This document shows, piece after piece, positions 20,342 to 30,472 of a stretch of 64,000 nt of DNA. Below the pieces are notes generated by a model. That model made no database searches and was not told where the DNA came from. It was given only the letters and a program-made list of their open reading frames with translations. Both the position numbers and the translations under genes were made by a program. How positions within the stretch are numbered: position 1 is the first letter of the stretch; every line of letters starts with the position of its first letter. Source of the stretch: an uncultured Pseudomonas sp. (lineage in GTDB: Bacteria; Pseudomonadota; Gammaproteobacteria; Pseudomonadales; Pseudomonadaceae); contig NZ_CAJYVE010000039.1 of assembly GCF_913777995.1 (NCBI RefSeq), positions 1 to 64,000 on the forward strand, written 5' to 3'.

Positions 20342-21400
20342 CTAGCTGAACAGCTCCAGCTGCTCGTGTGCGCCGCGAAGGTCATGCAGGCGCACCCCCA
20401 CTCCCAATAGCCTTACCGGCTTGCCGCCGCGGGCGAAGGCCTGGGTCAGCAACTGCTGATAACTGGCAAGGTCCCAGCCTGCCCCCGCCTGTTCCAGAGT
20501 GGTCTGGGAAAAATCATGAAACTTGACCTTCACGAAGGGTTTTCCCGGCCGATACTGGCCATCCAGGCGGGCCATACGCTTTTCCAGCGAGTCCAGAAGC
20601 TCCGGCAGCCTGGCCAGACAGCTGGCCAGGTCGGGCAGATCGGTGTCGTAAGTGTTTTCCACGCTTACCGACTGTCGACGGCTGTCGCTCTGCACCGGCC
20701 GCTCATCGATGCCCCGTGCGAGATTCCATAGTCGCTCGCCGAAACTGCCGAACTCACGAACCAGCGCCAACTTCTGCCAACCCAACAGGTCCTGGCAATT
20801 GATGATGCCGAGCCGCCCCAGTTTGTCCGCGGTCACCTTGCCTACACCATGCAGCTTGCTGACCGGCAGGCCCGAGACGAAATCCTCCACCTGGTCCGGG
20901 GTAATGACGAACAGGCCATTGGGCTTTTTCCAGTCGCTGGCGATCTTGGCCAGAAACTTGTTGGGCGCGACCCCGGCCGACACCGTGATATGCAGCTGGC
21001 TGGAGACGCGCCGGCGTATATCCTGGGCAATACGCGTGGCACTTCCGGAAAAGCGCAGCGACTCGGAAACGTCCAGGTAGGCCTCATCCAGGGAAAGCGG
21101 TTCGATCAGGTCGGTGTAATCGCGAAAGATCGCCTGGATTTCCCGCGATGCTTCCTTATAGGCATCCATCCTTGGCTTGACGACAGTCAGGTCCGGACAG
21201 AGCTTGAGTGCATGTCGTGATGACATGGCCGAGCGCACCCCGTAGGCGCGTGCTTCGTAATTGCAGGTGGCGATGACCCCGCGCCGCTCTGCCGACCCGC
21301 CGACCGCCAGGGGAATACCGGCCAGATGCGGGTGGTCGCGCATTTCTATGGCCGCGTAGAAGCAGTCGCAATCGATATGGATGATTTTGCGTTGGGCCAT
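20342..21400 (-). CDS. dinB: DNA polymerase IV DinB
   Basis: Y-family translesion polymerase. The 352-residue protein has the N-terminal catalytic IDCDCFYAAIE (Asp10), the SLDEAYLDVS acidic pair, helix-hairpin-helix KLHGVGKVTADKL, a little-finger domain, and a C-terminal beta-clamp motif QLELF (347-351). In E. coli dinB is LexA-regulated; no CTG-N10-CAG box was found just upstream here. Confidence 0.96.
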   Translation of the reverse strand: MAQRKIIHIDCDCFYAAIEMRDHPHLAGIPLAVGGSAERRGVIATCNYEARAYGVRSAMSSRHALKLCPDLTVVKPRMDAYKEASREIQAIFRDYTDLIEPLSLDEAYLDVSESLRFSGSATRIAQDIRRRVSSQLHITVSAGVAPNKFLAKIASDWKKPNGLFVITPDQVEDFVSGLPVSKLHGVGKVTADKLGRLGIINCQDLLGWQKLALVREFGSFGERLWNLARGIDERPVQSDSRRQSVSVENTYDTDLPDLASCLARLPELLDSLEKRMARLDGQYRPGKPFVKVKFHDFSQTTLEQAGAGWDLASYQQLLTQAFARGGKPVRLLGVGVRLHDLRGAHEQLELFS

Positions 21401-21595
21401 GCCGCAGGATCACTGAACGAGGCGCGCCAGTATCTCACTGCCCTGCGCGGGCCGAAACCTGCGAGGCGGAGGAAATGACCACCTGACAGACGCCAGATTG
21501 CATACGTCTACTGGAAAAGATCCGCCAAATATCCACTACGCCATCGTGCAAAACCGGTAAACAATTGAAGAAAAAGCATTTTTCAAAAAAACCAG

Positions 21596-21623
21596 TTGAC
21601 ACGCCTCAGCAGCTCTGTAGAAT
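21596..21623 (+). promoter_or_regulatory. Promoter of first tRNA-fMet
   Basis: TTGACA (21596-21601), 16-base spacer, TAGAAT (21618-21623), ending 13 bases before the tRNA. The match to sigma70 consensus is strong. Confidence 0.8.
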
Positions 21624-21636
21624 TGCCACCCACAGG

Positions 21637-21713
<77 letters not shown>

Positions 21714-21721
21714 GTTTCAAG

Positions 21722-21753
21722 AAAGGCCACTCGAAAGAGTGGCCTTTTTTTTG
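21722..21753 (+). terminator. Terminator of first tRNA-fMet
   Basis: AAAGGCCACTC-GAAA-GAGTGGCCTTT followed by a T-run, eight bases after the tRNA. Confidence 0.85.
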
Positions 21754-21803
21754 GCCTGCATTCTCTGCCCAATGGGGTCGCTCTGTTTTTTTCGCACTCA
21801 AGC

Positions 21804-21831
21804 TTGACAACCAGCCATTAGGCTGTAGAAT
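21804..21831 (+). promoter_or_regulatory. Promoter of second tRNA-fMet
   Basis: TTGACA (21804-21809), 16-base spacer, TAGAAT (21826-21831), 13 bases before the second tRNA. Same architecture as the first copy, with diverged surrounding bases. Confidence 0.8.
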
Positions 21832-21844
21832 GCCGCCTCACAGA

Positions 21845-21921
<77 letters not shown>

Positions 21922-21929
21922 GCTTTACG

Positions 21930-21958
21930 AAAAGGCCACTTGAAAAAGTGGCCTTTTT
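21930..21958 (+). terminator. Terminator of second tRNA-fMet
   Basis: AAAAGGCCACTT-GAAA-AAGTGGCCTTTTT, a slightly diverged relative of the first tRNA terminator. Confidence 0.85.
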
Positions 21959-22361
21959 GCATGCCTGGAAAAAAGTCGTCACGCCCTCCTCCCCTTGCTT
22001 AAAACCGAACGCAAGTCATTGATAAAAAACTGTTTAGCCTGCACACACAGAACCCCCTATGATCGCCTGGCAGGCGAATGCATCGGCCACGATAGATTTT
22101 CGTTTCACTGCCGATACGTTTATGACTAGTCTCAACAGATGTAACCGTTGATCCGGTATACCGTGACGCGCCAGCCTCGCGCCGGCTGCCAACAGTCGCC
22201 TGGCCAGCATTTTTTCTGAATCATGGCTGAACAGTTGAACCCTGCTCCATTGGCTATTCGCTCGTCAGCCGCTGACGCGCTAACATCTCGACATCTTTTT
22301 GCGTAGGGATCGGTAACTTGGCTGTAGACCTCAATCCTGTCGCGCACACTCCAGGACGTGA
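21959..22361 (+). promoter_or_regulatory. Leader region upstream of mprF
   Basis: About 400 bases between the tRNA terminator and mprF with no supported gene. A possible -10 TATGAT lies near 22077 after an AT-rich stretch (GATAAAAAACTG), which would give a 5' leader of about 270 bases. No operator was recognised. Confidence 0.35.
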
Positions 22362-25007
22362 ATGATGCGCGACAATTCGTCTGATACCTCCGAAGCCGTG
22401 ACGGCTAATCACCCCATACAGTCTGCGCGACTCCGATGGCTGGAGCGGCTCAGTAAATATCGCCAGGCCATCGGGCTGGGGGTGATGCTGGTGCTGTTCG
22501 GCATGGCGCTGATCGCCTGCCGTCACATGCTCATCGAAATGGACTTCTATGCCCTGCGCGATGCGCTCTACGCCGTGCCGTTGCCTTCCCTGGGTGGCGC
22601 CCTGCTGGCGGCGATTATCGGTTACGTGGTGCTGATGGGCTACGAGTTTTCCGCAGCCCGCTATGCTGGCGTCAAGCTGCCGGCCAAGACGCTGCTGCTG
22701 GGCGGTTTCACATCGTTCGCCATCGGTAACGCCGTGGGTCTGTCGATGTTGTCCGGCGGCTCGGTGCGCTACCGTCTCTATTCGCGCAACGGCATCGGTG
22801 CGATCGAAATCGCCCGCATGACCGTATTCGCCAGTCTGTCGCTGGGCTGTGCGCTGCCGCCCCTCGCGGCCATCGCCACCCTGAGCAACCTGCCGGGGGC
22901 CTCCCTGGCGCTAAAGCTGCCGGTAGACGTACTTGCAAGCGTTGCCATCGCGGTCCTGGCCGTAAGCCTGATCCTCGCCGTGGCAGTGTATCGGCGCCGC
23001 CTGCCGGAGCAGGACGTTCCCGATGTGCTGCTGGTCAGTGCCGGACGCCGATCACTGCGCCTGCCCGGCCTGCGCCTGACCCTGGTGCAACTGGTCATCA
23101 CCGCGCTCGACGTGGTCGCTGCCGCGCTGGTGTTGTACCTGCTGCTGCCCCAGGCACCACCGCTGGGCGCCTTCATTCTGGTCTACCTGCTGGCCCTGGC
23201 GGCCGGCGTGCTCAGCCATGTACCGGGCGGTGTCGGGGTGTTCGAGGCCGTGCTGCTGGCGGCGTTCGCCAATGAACTGGGCGCCGCGCCCCTGGCCGCC
23301 GCACTGCTGCTGTATCGCCTGATGTACGTGGTGTTGCCGCTGCTGCTGGCCTGTCTGACGCTGCTGTTCACCGAAGCCAAGCGCCTGTTGTTCGCGCGCC
23401 AGGCCCTGCGGGTGGCGTCCGGGCTGGGCGCGCCGATCCTTGCCCTATTGGTGTTTCTTTCTGGTGTAGTACTGCTGTTTTCCGGCGCCACCCCAGAAAT
23501 CGACACCCGCCTGGAAAACGTCGGCTTTCTGATTCCTCACCGTCTGATCGACGCTTCGCACTTCGGTGCCAGCCTGGTTGGCGTGCTGTGCCTGCTATTG
23601 GCCCAGGGCCTGCGTCGTCGCCTGTCGGCGGCCTGGGTGCTGACGGTGATCCTGCTGCTGGTCGGTGCCGTGCTGTCGATGCTCAAGGGCTTCGATTGGG
23701 AAGAGGCCTGCATGCTGGTGCTCACGGCCATACTGCTGGTCACCTTCCGCCGCTCGTTCTACCGCCCCAGCCGCCTGCTGGAGCTGCCGTTTTCGCCACT
23801 CTACGTCATCGCCAGCATGTGCGTGGTCGGTGCGTCGATCTGGCTGCTGTTGTTCGCCTATCAGGACGTGCCCTACAGCCATCAGTTGTGGTGGCAATTC
23901 ACCCTGGATGCCGATGCCCCGCGCGGCCTGCGCTCGGCCCTGGGCAGCGCGGTACTGCTGTTGGTAGTGTCCTTGACTTGGCTGCTGCGCACCGCCCGGC
24001 CAGGCATCAAGCTTCCCGACGCGGCCGATCTGGACAAGGCTGCCGAGATTCTCAAGGCTTCCAACCAGCCGGACGGCGGCCTGGCGCTGACCGGTGACAA
24101 GGCCATTCTGTTTCACCCGGACAACAACGCCTTCCTGATGTACTCGCACCGTGGACGCAGCCTGGTGGCGCTGTACGACCCGGTCGGCCCTGCGCAGCAG
24201 CGCGCCGAGCTGATCTGGCAGTTCCGCGATCTGTGCGACGTGCACCATGCCCGCCCGGTGTTCTACCAGGTCCGCGCAGAGAACCTGCCCTACTACATGG
24301 ACATCGGCCTGACCGCGATCAAGCTGGGTGAAGAAGCACGGGTCGACCTGCGGCGCTTCGATATCGACGCCAAGGGCAAGGAGATGAAAGACCTGCGCTA
24401 CACCTGGAACCGCGGCAGCCGCGACGGCCTGAGCCTGGAGATCCACGAAGCCGGCCAGGCGCCGCTCGAGGAACTGAAAGCCATCTCCGACGCCTGGCTG
24501 ACCGGCAAGAACGTACGCGAGAAAGGCTTTTCCCTGGGCCGCTTCACTCCGGAATACCTGCGCTACTTCCGCGTGGCGATCATTCGCTTCCAGGACAAGC
24601 CGGTGGCCTTCGCCAACCTGCTGGAGACCTCCGGCCTGGAACTGGCTAGTCTCGACCTGATGCGCGCCCACCCGGACGCGCCGAAGTCGACCATGGAATT
24701 CATGATGATCGGCCTGATCCAGCACTACAAAGCCCAGGGCTACGCCCGCTTCAGCCTGGGCATGGTGCCGTTGTCGGGCCTGCAACCGCGGCGTGGCGCG
24801 CCGCTGACCCAGCGGCTCGGCTCGATGGTCTTCCGTCGCGGCGAGCAGCTCTACAACTTCCAGGGCCTGCGCCGCTTCAAGGACAAGTTCCAGCCTGACT
24901 GGGAGCCCCGCTACATGGCCGTGCCCGCCGGACTCGATCCGCTGGTGGCCCTGGCCGATACCGCCGCCCTGATTGCAGGCGGCCTGACTGGATTGGTGAA
25001 ACGCTGA
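22362..25007 (+). CDS. mprF: Aminoacyl-phosphatidylglycerol synthase/flippase MprF
   Basis: Integral membrane enzyme that transfers an amino acid from aminoacyl-tRNA to phosphatidylglycerol, lowering surface charge; the P. aeruginosa orthologue makes alanyl-PG. The 881-residue protein has an N-terminal multi-helix flippase domain (about 35-540, with the LSHVPGGVGVFE motif near 290) and a soluble C-terminal GNAT-like synthase domain (about 555-865). Amino-acid specificity cannot be read directly. It overlaps the next gene by one base (TGATG), implying coupled expression. Confidence 0.95.
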   Translation: MMRDNSSDTSEAVTANHPIQSARLRWLERLSKYRQAIGLGVMLVLFGMALIACRHMLIEMDFYALRDALYAVPLPSLGGALLAAIIGYVVLMGYEFSAARYAGVKLPAKTLLLGGFTSFAIGNAVGLSMLSGGSVRYRLYSRNGIGAIEIARMTVFASLSLGCALPPLAAIATLSNLPGASLALKLPVDVLASVAIAVLAVSLILAVAVYRRRLPEQDVPDVLLVSAGRRSLRLPGLRLTLVQLVITALDVVAAALVLYLLLPQAPPLGAFILVYLLALAAGVLSHVPGGVGVFEAVLLAAFANELGAAPLAAALLLYRLMYVVLPLLLACLTLLFTEAKRLLFARQALRVASGLGAPILALLVFLSGVVLLFSGATPEIDTRLENVGFLIPHRLIDASHFGASLVGVLCLLLAQGLRRRLSAAWVLTVILLLVGAVLSMLKGFDWEEACMLVLTAILLVTFRRSFYRPSRLLELPFSPLYVIASMCVVGASIWLLLFAYQDVPYSHQLWWQFTLDADAPRGLRSALGSAVLLLVVSLTWLLRTARPGIKLPDAADLDKAAEILKASNQPDGGLALTGDKAILFHPDNNAFLMYSHRGRSLVALYDPVGPAQQRAELIWQFRDLCDVHHARPVFYQVRAENLPYYMDIGLTAIKLGEEARVDLRRFDIDAKGKEMKDLRYTWNRGSRDGLSLEIHEAGQAPLEELKAISDAWLTGKNVREKGFSLGRFTPEYLRYFRVAIIRFQDKPVAFANLLETSGLELASLDLMRAHPDAPKSTMEFMMIGLIQHYKAQGYARFSLGMVPLSGLQPRRGAPLTQRLGSMVFRRGEQLYNFQGLRRFKDKFQPDWEPRYMAVPAGLDPLVALADTAALIAGGLTGLVKR

Positions 25008-26329
25008 TGATTCGACGTGTGTGGCGCTACGTACTCCTGGTGCTGGCGATTATTCTCATTGCAGCGCTGGGTGCGTGGTTCTGGCACCGCCCACCGACGC
25101 CTGCGACCCTGGAACATGCCAACCTGGAAGACGGCACGGCGATTACCCGGGTAACCCCGGCCAGCCGGGTCAAGACTCGCATCGCCCTGGCCGTGAGTAC
25201 CAAGGACAAGCTTAGCGACAAGCAGCTGCAGGCACTGGGTACCGACGCCGGCGCCAGCGTGATTCAGGTCGAGTTGCCCGCCGATGACTGCGTGTTGCAG
25301 GAAAAGGTCTTCCAGGCCGCCCTGCAGAAGCTCGACGGCCCGGCACAGGTGGTGGGCGGCATCGGCCATGGCGCAACCCTGGCGTGGCGCTGGCTGGCCA
25401 CGCAGGATAACGACAAGGCCCAGGCCATTTCGGTGGGTTTCGCCCTGCAACACGTTTCCAACCCGCCTCCCGAGGTCGAGGAAGGCGAAACCCCGCCACA
25501 GATCTGCGACGTCCCCCTGCCCCAGAAAGCCCCGCACGGGCACTGGCTGGCCGCCTTCAACGACGCACCGGACGATCCGAGCGCCGCATTCGTGCGCGAC
25601 CAACCCAACGCAGAGACCAGCATCAGCGACTATGACATTCCGTTGCCGCAGGTGCTGAACACCGAACTGCGCCATCTGCTGCTCGGCGAGAATGACACCG
25701 GCGGTTCTGGCGTACCGACCGTCGAAGTGCCGTCCGCCCAGAGCAGCGACACTGTGACCCTGTTCCTTTCCGGCGACGGCGGCTGGCGTGACCTCGACAA
25801 AGTGGTGGCCGGCGACATGGCCAAGGTCGGCTACCCAGTGGTGGGTATCGACGTGCTGCGCTACTACTGGGAGCGCAAGTCGCCCGAGCAGACTGCGGCC
25901 GACCTGACCGAGCTGATGAACCACTATCGCCAGAAGTGGGGCTCCAAGCGCTTCATTCTCGCCGGCTACTCCTTCGGTGCCGACGTCCTGCCGGCGATCT
26001 ACAACCGCATGGCCCCCGAGGACCAGGAGCGTATCGACGGCATCATCCTGCTGGCCTTCGCCCGCAGCGGCAACTTCGAAATCCACGTCGATGGCTGGCT
26101 GGGCAACGCCGGCACCGAGGCCAAGACCGGACCGGAAATGGCCAAGCTGCCCGCCAACAAGGTGCTCTGCGTATACGGCGCCGAAGAGAAGAAGGACAGC
26201 GGCTGCACCGACACCACTGCCGTGGGCGAGGTGCTGGAGCTGCCCGGCGGCCATCACTTCGACGAAAACTACCCGGCCCTGGCCAAGCGCCTGATGCACA
26301 AGATCGACCAGTGGCAGGGCAAGCCCTGA
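25007..26329 (+). CDS. VirJ-like hydrolase, probable aminoacyl-PG hydrolase
   Basis: The 440-residue protein has one N-terminal membrane anchor or signal (about 7-24), a first domain (to about 220), and a C-terminal alpha/beta-hydrolase domain with nucleophile Ser322 in AGYSFGAD and a late GGHHFDENY containing the candidate catalytic His. It matches the VirJ family. The P. aeruginosa counterpart (PA0919) is a periplasmic enzyme that deacylates alanyl-PG, reversing MprF. The one-base overlap with mprF supports that role here, which remains inferred. Confidence 0.9.
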   Translation: MIRRVWRYVLLVLAIILIAALGAWFWHRPPTPATLEHANLEDGTAITRVTPASRVKTRIALAVSTKDKLSDKQLQALGTDAGASVIQVELPADDCVLQEKVFQAALQKLDGPAQVVGGIGHGATLAWRWLATQDNDKAQAISVGFALQHVSNPPPEVEEGETPPQICDVPLPQKAPHGHWLAAFNDAPDDPSAAFVRDQPNAETSISDYDIPLPQVLNTELRHLLLGENDTGGSGVPTVEVPSAQSSDTVTLFLSGDGGWRDLDKVVAGDMAKVGYPVVGIDVLRYYWERKSPEQTAADLTELMNHYRQKWGSKRFILAGYSFGADVLPAIYNRMAPEDQERIDGIILLAFARSGNFEIHVDGWLGNAGTEAKTGPEMAKLPANKVLCVYGAEEKKDSGCTDTTAVGEVLELPGGHHFDENYPALAKRLMHKIDQWQGKP

Positions 26330-26343
26330 TCCATTGAACCGAC

Positions 26344-26377
26344 ATGAAAAAGCCCCGCCAGTGCGGGGCTTTTTCAT
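26344..26377. terminator. Bidirectional terminator between the virJ-like gene and kup
   Basis: Same 34-base hairpin as at 14711-14744, serving two convergent genes; T-runs flank both sides. Confidence 0.85.
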
Positions 26378-26388
26378 GCCTTTCACAA

Positions 26389-28284
26389 CTAGATTTCTAC
26401 CTGGGTACCCAGCTCGATCACCCGGTTGTACGGCAGCTTGAAGAAACGCAGGTTGCCGTTGGCGTTCTTGAGCATGAAGGCGAACAGCGCTTCGCGCCAG
26501 CGCGCCATGCCAACCATCTTCGACGGGATGACCGTCTCGCGGCTCAGGAAGTAGGTGGTGCGCATCGGGCTGAAATCCAGGTCCTGCAGGTGGCACAGGG
26601 TCAGCGCCTGGGGCACGTCCGGCTCGTCGATGAAGCCGAAGTGCAGGATCACCCGATAGAACCCTTCGCCGTAGGCTTCCACTTCGAAGCGCTGGCTGGC
26701 CGGCACTCGCGGGCAGTCTTCGTAGACCACCGTCAGCAGTACCACCTGCTCATGCAGCACCTGGTTGTGCAGCATGTTGTGCAGCAATGCATGGGGCACG
26801 GCGTCCGAGCGCGCGGTGAGGAACACGGCCGTGCCCTGCACGCGATGCGGCGGCTGCACACGAATGCTGCCGATGAAGATCGGCAGCGGCAGACCCGCCT
26901 CGTCGATACGCTCGGAGAGCAACTGTCGGCCCCGCTTCCAGGTGGTCATGAGAATGAACAGCACCGCACCGGCCAATACCGGGAAGGCACCGCCCTGGAC
27001 GATCTTCGGCACGTTGGCGGCGAAGAACAGGCCATCGACCAGCAACAGGCAGATCAGCAGCGGCACCGCCAGCAGCGGCGGCCACTTCCACAGCAGCAGC
27101 ATCACCGAGGAGACCAGGAAGGTGGTGCACAGCATGGTACCGGTCACGGCCACGCCGTAGGCCGAGGCCAGGGCACCGGACGACTCGAAGCCGATTACCA
27201 GCAGGATCACCCCGACCATCAGCGCCCAGTTCACCGCACCAATGTAGATCTGCCCCTGCGCGTCGCTGGAGGTGTGCTGGATGTACATGCGCGGGATATA
27301 ACCCAACTGGATGGCCTGCAGGGTCATGGAGAAGGCCCCGGAAATCACCGCCTGGGAAGCGATGATGGTCGCCAGCGTCGACAGTGCGATGAGCGGCAGC
27401 AGGGCCCAGCCCGGTGCCAGCAGGTAGAACGGGTTGCGCACCGCATCGGGGTGCTCCAGCACCAGCGCACCCTGCCCGAAGTAGTTGAGCAGCAGGGCCG
27501 GCAGCACCAGCAGGAACCAGGCGCGGGAAATCGGCTTGCGGCCGAAGTGGCCCATGTCGGCATACAGCGCTTCGGCACCGGTCAGCGCCAGCACCACTGC
27601 CCCGAGGATCGCCACGCCGATGCCGGGATGCAGGATGAAGAAGCGCACACCCCAGACCGGATTGACCGCCTGCAGCACCTCGGGCGTATGCATGATGCCG
27701 TAGATGCCCAGCGCGCCCAGCACCAGAAACCAGGTCACCATCACCGGGCCGAACAATACCCCGATACGCGCGGTACCGTGCTTCTGGATCAGGAACAGCC
27801 CCACCAGTACCACCAGCGACATGGGCACGATCCAGCGCTCCAGGCCCTCGAAGGCCAGCTCCAGACCTTCCATGGCCGAGAGCACCGACACCGCCGGGGT
27901 GATCATGCTGTCACCATAGAACAGCGCGGCGCCGAACAGCCCGAAGGCCACCATGACCATCTGCAGCTTGGGAAACTTCGCCGAGGCGCGCCGTGCCAGT
28001 GCAGTGAGCGCCATGATGCCGCCCTCGCCCTGGTTGTCGGCGCGCAGGATGAACACCATGTATTTGAACGATACCACCCAGATCAGCGACCAGAAGATCA
28101 GCGACAGCACGCCCAGGATCGCGTCGTGATTGACTTCCACACCATAGCCGCCCTGAAACACTTCCTTGAGGGTATACAGCGGGCTGGTGCCAATGTCGCC
28201 GTACACCACCCCCACGGCGGCGACCAGCAGGCTCAAAGGCTTGGTGGCACTCCCTGTTCCAGCCTGACTACTTGCATGACTCAT
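26389..28284 (-). CDS. kup: Low-affinity potassium transport protein Kup
   Basis: Potassium-proton symporter of the KUP/HAK family in the inner membrane. The 631-residue protein has about twelve membrane helices in residues 20-450, the [14 protein letters not shown] signature in the first helix, and a cytoplasmic C-terminal region. GGGGAG precedes the ATG at 28284; fifty codons of open frame further upstream were rejected. Confidence 0.95.
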   Translation of the reverse strand: MSHASSQAGTGSATKPLSLLVAAVGVVYGDIGTSPLYTLKEVFQGGYGVEVNHDAILGVLSLIFWSLIWVVSFKYMVFILRADNQGEGGIMALTALARRASAKFPKLQMVMVAFGLFGAALFYGDSMITPAVSVLSAMEGLELAFEGLERWIVPMSLVVLVGLFLIQKHGTARIGVLFGPVMVTWFLVLGALGIYGIMHTPEVLQAVNPVWGVRFFILHPGIGVAILGAVVLALTGAEALYADMGHFGRKPISRAWFLLVLPALLLNYFGQGALVLEHPDAVRNPFYLLAPGWALLPLIALSTLATIIASQAVISGAFSMTLQAIQLGYIPRMYIQHTSSDAQGQIYIGAVNWALMVGVILLVIGFESSGALASAYGVAVTGTMLCTTFLVSSVMLLLWKWPPLLAVPLLICLLLVDGLFFAANVPKIVQGGAFPVLAGAVLFILMTTWKRGRQLLSERIDEAGLPLPIFIGSIRVQPPHRVQGTAVFLTARSDAVPHALLHNMLHNQVLHEQVVLLTVVYEDCPRVPASQRFEVEAYGEGFYRVILHFGFIDEPDVPQALTLCHLQDLDFSPMRTTYFLSRETVIPSKMVGMARWREALFAFMLKNANGNLRFFKLPYNRVIELGTQVEI

Positions 28285-28544
28285 CGAAAACTCCCCAAAG
28301 CCGGAACCAGAGGTCCAAACAGGACTAAACAACAGGAAACAATTGAGTTTGCACAGTTTATTGACATCCGCCGTGCTCAACGCGGCGAAGCATAGCGCAG
28401 CAGTGCTCTTATTTCTTCTCCTGCCTCTGGTCATCGCGGCGCCTGATCGCTAGAATTGCGCACTTTTTGACCAGAGGCGCGACCAGCGCCCAGTCGGTGC
28501 CCGTGCCCTACGCCGAGGCGCCACCCTTTACGCCGAGGTTTGCC

Positions 28545-29885
28545 ATGTCCACCGCCAATACGCCGACGCCCAAGGTCGGGTTCGTTTCCCTGGGTTGCCC
28601 GAAGGCACTCGTCGACTCCGAGCGCATCCTCACCCAGCTGCGCATGGAAGGCTACGAAGTCGTGCCCACCTACCAGGACGCCGACGTCGTGGTGGTGAAC
28701 ACCTGCGGCTTCATCGACTCGGCCAAGGCCGAATCCCTGGAAGTGATCGGCGAAGCCATTGCCGAGAACGGCAAGGTGATCGTCACCGGCTGCATGGGCG
28801 TCGACGAAAGCGTAATCCGCAACGTGCACCCCAGCGTGCTGTCGGTCACCGGCCCACAGCAGTACGAGCAGGTGGTCACCGCCGTGCACGAGGTGGTCCC
28901 GCCGAGCCACGAGCACAACCCGCTGATCGACCTGGTGCCGCCACAAGGTATCAAGCTGACCCCGCGCCACTACGCCTACCTGAAGATTTCCGAAGGCTGC
29001 AACCACAGCTGCAGCTTCTGCATCATCCCTTCGATGCGCGGCAAGCTGGTCAGCCGCCCGGTGGGCGACGTGTTGGACGAGGCGCAGCGCCTGGTCAAGG
29101 CCGGCGTCAAGGAGCTGCTGGTGATCTCCCAGGACACCAGCGCCTACGGCGTGGACGTCAAATACCGTACCGGCTTCTGGAACGGCCAGCCGGTCAAGAC
29201 GCGCATGACCGAACTGTGTCAGGCGCTCAGCACCCTGGGCGTCTGGGTACGCCTGCACTACGTGTACCCTTACCCGCACGTCGACGAGCTGATCCCGCTG
29301 ATGGCCGCCGGCAAGATCCTGCCGTACCTGGACATCCCCTTCCAGCACGCCAGCCCGAAGGTCCTCAAGCTGATGAAGCGTCCGGCCTTCGAAGACAAGA
29401 CCCTGGCACGCATCAAGAACTGGCGCGAGCAGTGCCCTGAGCTGATCATCCGTTCGACCTTCATCGTCGGCTTCCCGGGCGAAACCGAGGAAGACTTCCA
29501 ATACCTGCTGGACTGGCTCACCGAAGCCCAGCTGGACCGCGTCGGCTGCTTCCAGTACTCGCCGGTGGAAGGCGCACCAGCCAACGACCTGGACGTTGAG
29601 CAAGTACCTGACGACGTCAAGCAGGACCGCTGGGACCGCTTCATGGCCCACCAGCAGGCGATCAGCGCGGCACGCCTGCAGATGAAGATCGGCAAGGAAA
29701 TCGAAGTGCTGATCGACGAGGTCGACGAGCGCGGCGCGGTCGGTCGCTGCTTCTTCGACGCGCCGGAAATCGACGGTAACGTCTACATTGGTCTGGAAGA
29801 CGACAGCCCGGTGAAGCCTGGCGACAAGATTCTGTGCCGCGTCACCGACGCCGACGAATACGACCTCTGGGCCGAAGTGCTGTAA
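28545..29885 (+). CDS. rimO: Ribosomal protein S12 methylthiotransferase RimO
   Basis: Radical SAM enzyme that adds a methylthio group to the conserved Asp of ribosomal protein S12. The 446-residue protein has the N-terminal UPF0004 cluster domain ([10 protein letters not shown]), radical SAM cysteines in [11 protein letters not shown], and a C-terminal TRAM domain (about 380-446). Start chosen at MSTANTPTP with GAGG upstream. A terminator follows 20 bases after the stop. Confidence 0.96.
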   Translation: MSTANTPTPKVGFVSLGCPKALVDSERILTQLRMEGYEVVPTYQDADVVVVNTCGFIDSAKAESLEVIGEAIAENGKVIVTGCMGVDESVIRNVHPSVLSVTGPQQYEQVVTAVHEVVPPSHEHNPLIDLVPPQGIKLTPRHYAYLKISEGCNHSCSFCIIPSMRGKLVSRPVGDVLDEAQRLVKAGVKELLVISQDTSAYGVDVKYRTGFWNGQPVKTRMTELCQALSTLGVWVRLHYVYPYPHVDELIPLMAAGKILPYLDIPFQHASPKVLKLMKRPAFEDKTLARIKNWREQCPELIIRSTFIVGFPGETEEDFQYLLDWLTEAQLDRVGCFQYSPVEGAPANDLDVEQVPDDVKQDRWDRFMAHQQAISAARLQMKIGKEIEVLIDEVDERGAVGRCFFDAPEIDGNVYIGLEDDSPVKPGDKILCRVTDADEYDLWAEVL

Positions 29886-29904
29886 GCGCCCGGATCGCTT
29901 CGTC

Positions 29905-29931
29905 AGCCCTGCCCTTGGCAGGGCTTTTTCA
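29905..29931 (+). terminator. Terminator of rimO
   Basis: AGCCCTGCC-CTT-GGCAGGGCT followed by TTTT. Confidence 0.85.
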
Positions 29932-29959
29932 TTTACATGCTGCACATCGAGGATGCGAG

Positions 29960-30400
29960 ATGGATTTCCATACCCCCGACAAGAGTGAATTCCCCCGCAT
30001 CGTCGAGGTGTGGGAAAGCTCGGTGCGCGCCACGCATCACTTCCTGCCGGAAGACTACATCGTGCGTCTCAGAAAGCTGCTGCTCGAACAGTACCTGGAA
30101 GGCGTGACGCTGTTCTGTACTCGTGAACAGCAGGTGATCACCGGCTTTGCCGGGGTCAGCGACGACAAGCTGCAGATGCTCTTCGTCGCCGCCGATCACC
30201 GCGGCCAGGGCCTGGGCCGGCAACTGCTGGAACATGCCATCGAGCACTACGGCATCCGTGAACTGGACGTCAACGAACAGAACCCGCAGGCGCTGGGCTT
30301 CTATCAGAAGCAAGGCTTCAGGATCAGCGGGCGCACGCCGCTCGACGGCCTGGGCCAGCCCTACCCCATGCTGCGCATGCTTCTCGACCGCCCCGCCTGA
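29960..30400 (+). CDS. GNAT-family N-acetyltransferase, YjaB-like
   Basis: The 146-residue protein is a single GNAT domain with acetyl-CoA-binding motif A DHRGQGLGRQLL (about 82-93) and the motif-B NEQNPQALGFYQKQGF. It resembles YjaB-type acetyltransferases. Substrate unknown. The ATG follows a GAGG site; a longer frame overlapping rimO was rejected. Confidence 0.9.
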   Translation: MDFHTPDKSEFPRIVEVWESSVRATHHFLPEDYIVRLRKLLLEQYLEGVTLFCTREQQVITGFAGVSDDKLQMLFVAADHRGQGLGRQLLEHAIEHYGIRELDVNEQNPQALGFYQKQGFRISGRTPLDGLGQPYPMLRMLLDRPA

Positions 30401-30472
30401 AGTTCAGGCGAGCGGCCTGAGCCGCCCGGCTACACTGCCGGCAAACCCCCTATTACCCAACGGCCATCAGTC

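Noticed and set aside
21401-21440. Possible LexA box upstream of dinB
   Set aside because: The CTG...CAG spacing is 12, not 10, and the inner bases are GC-rich.
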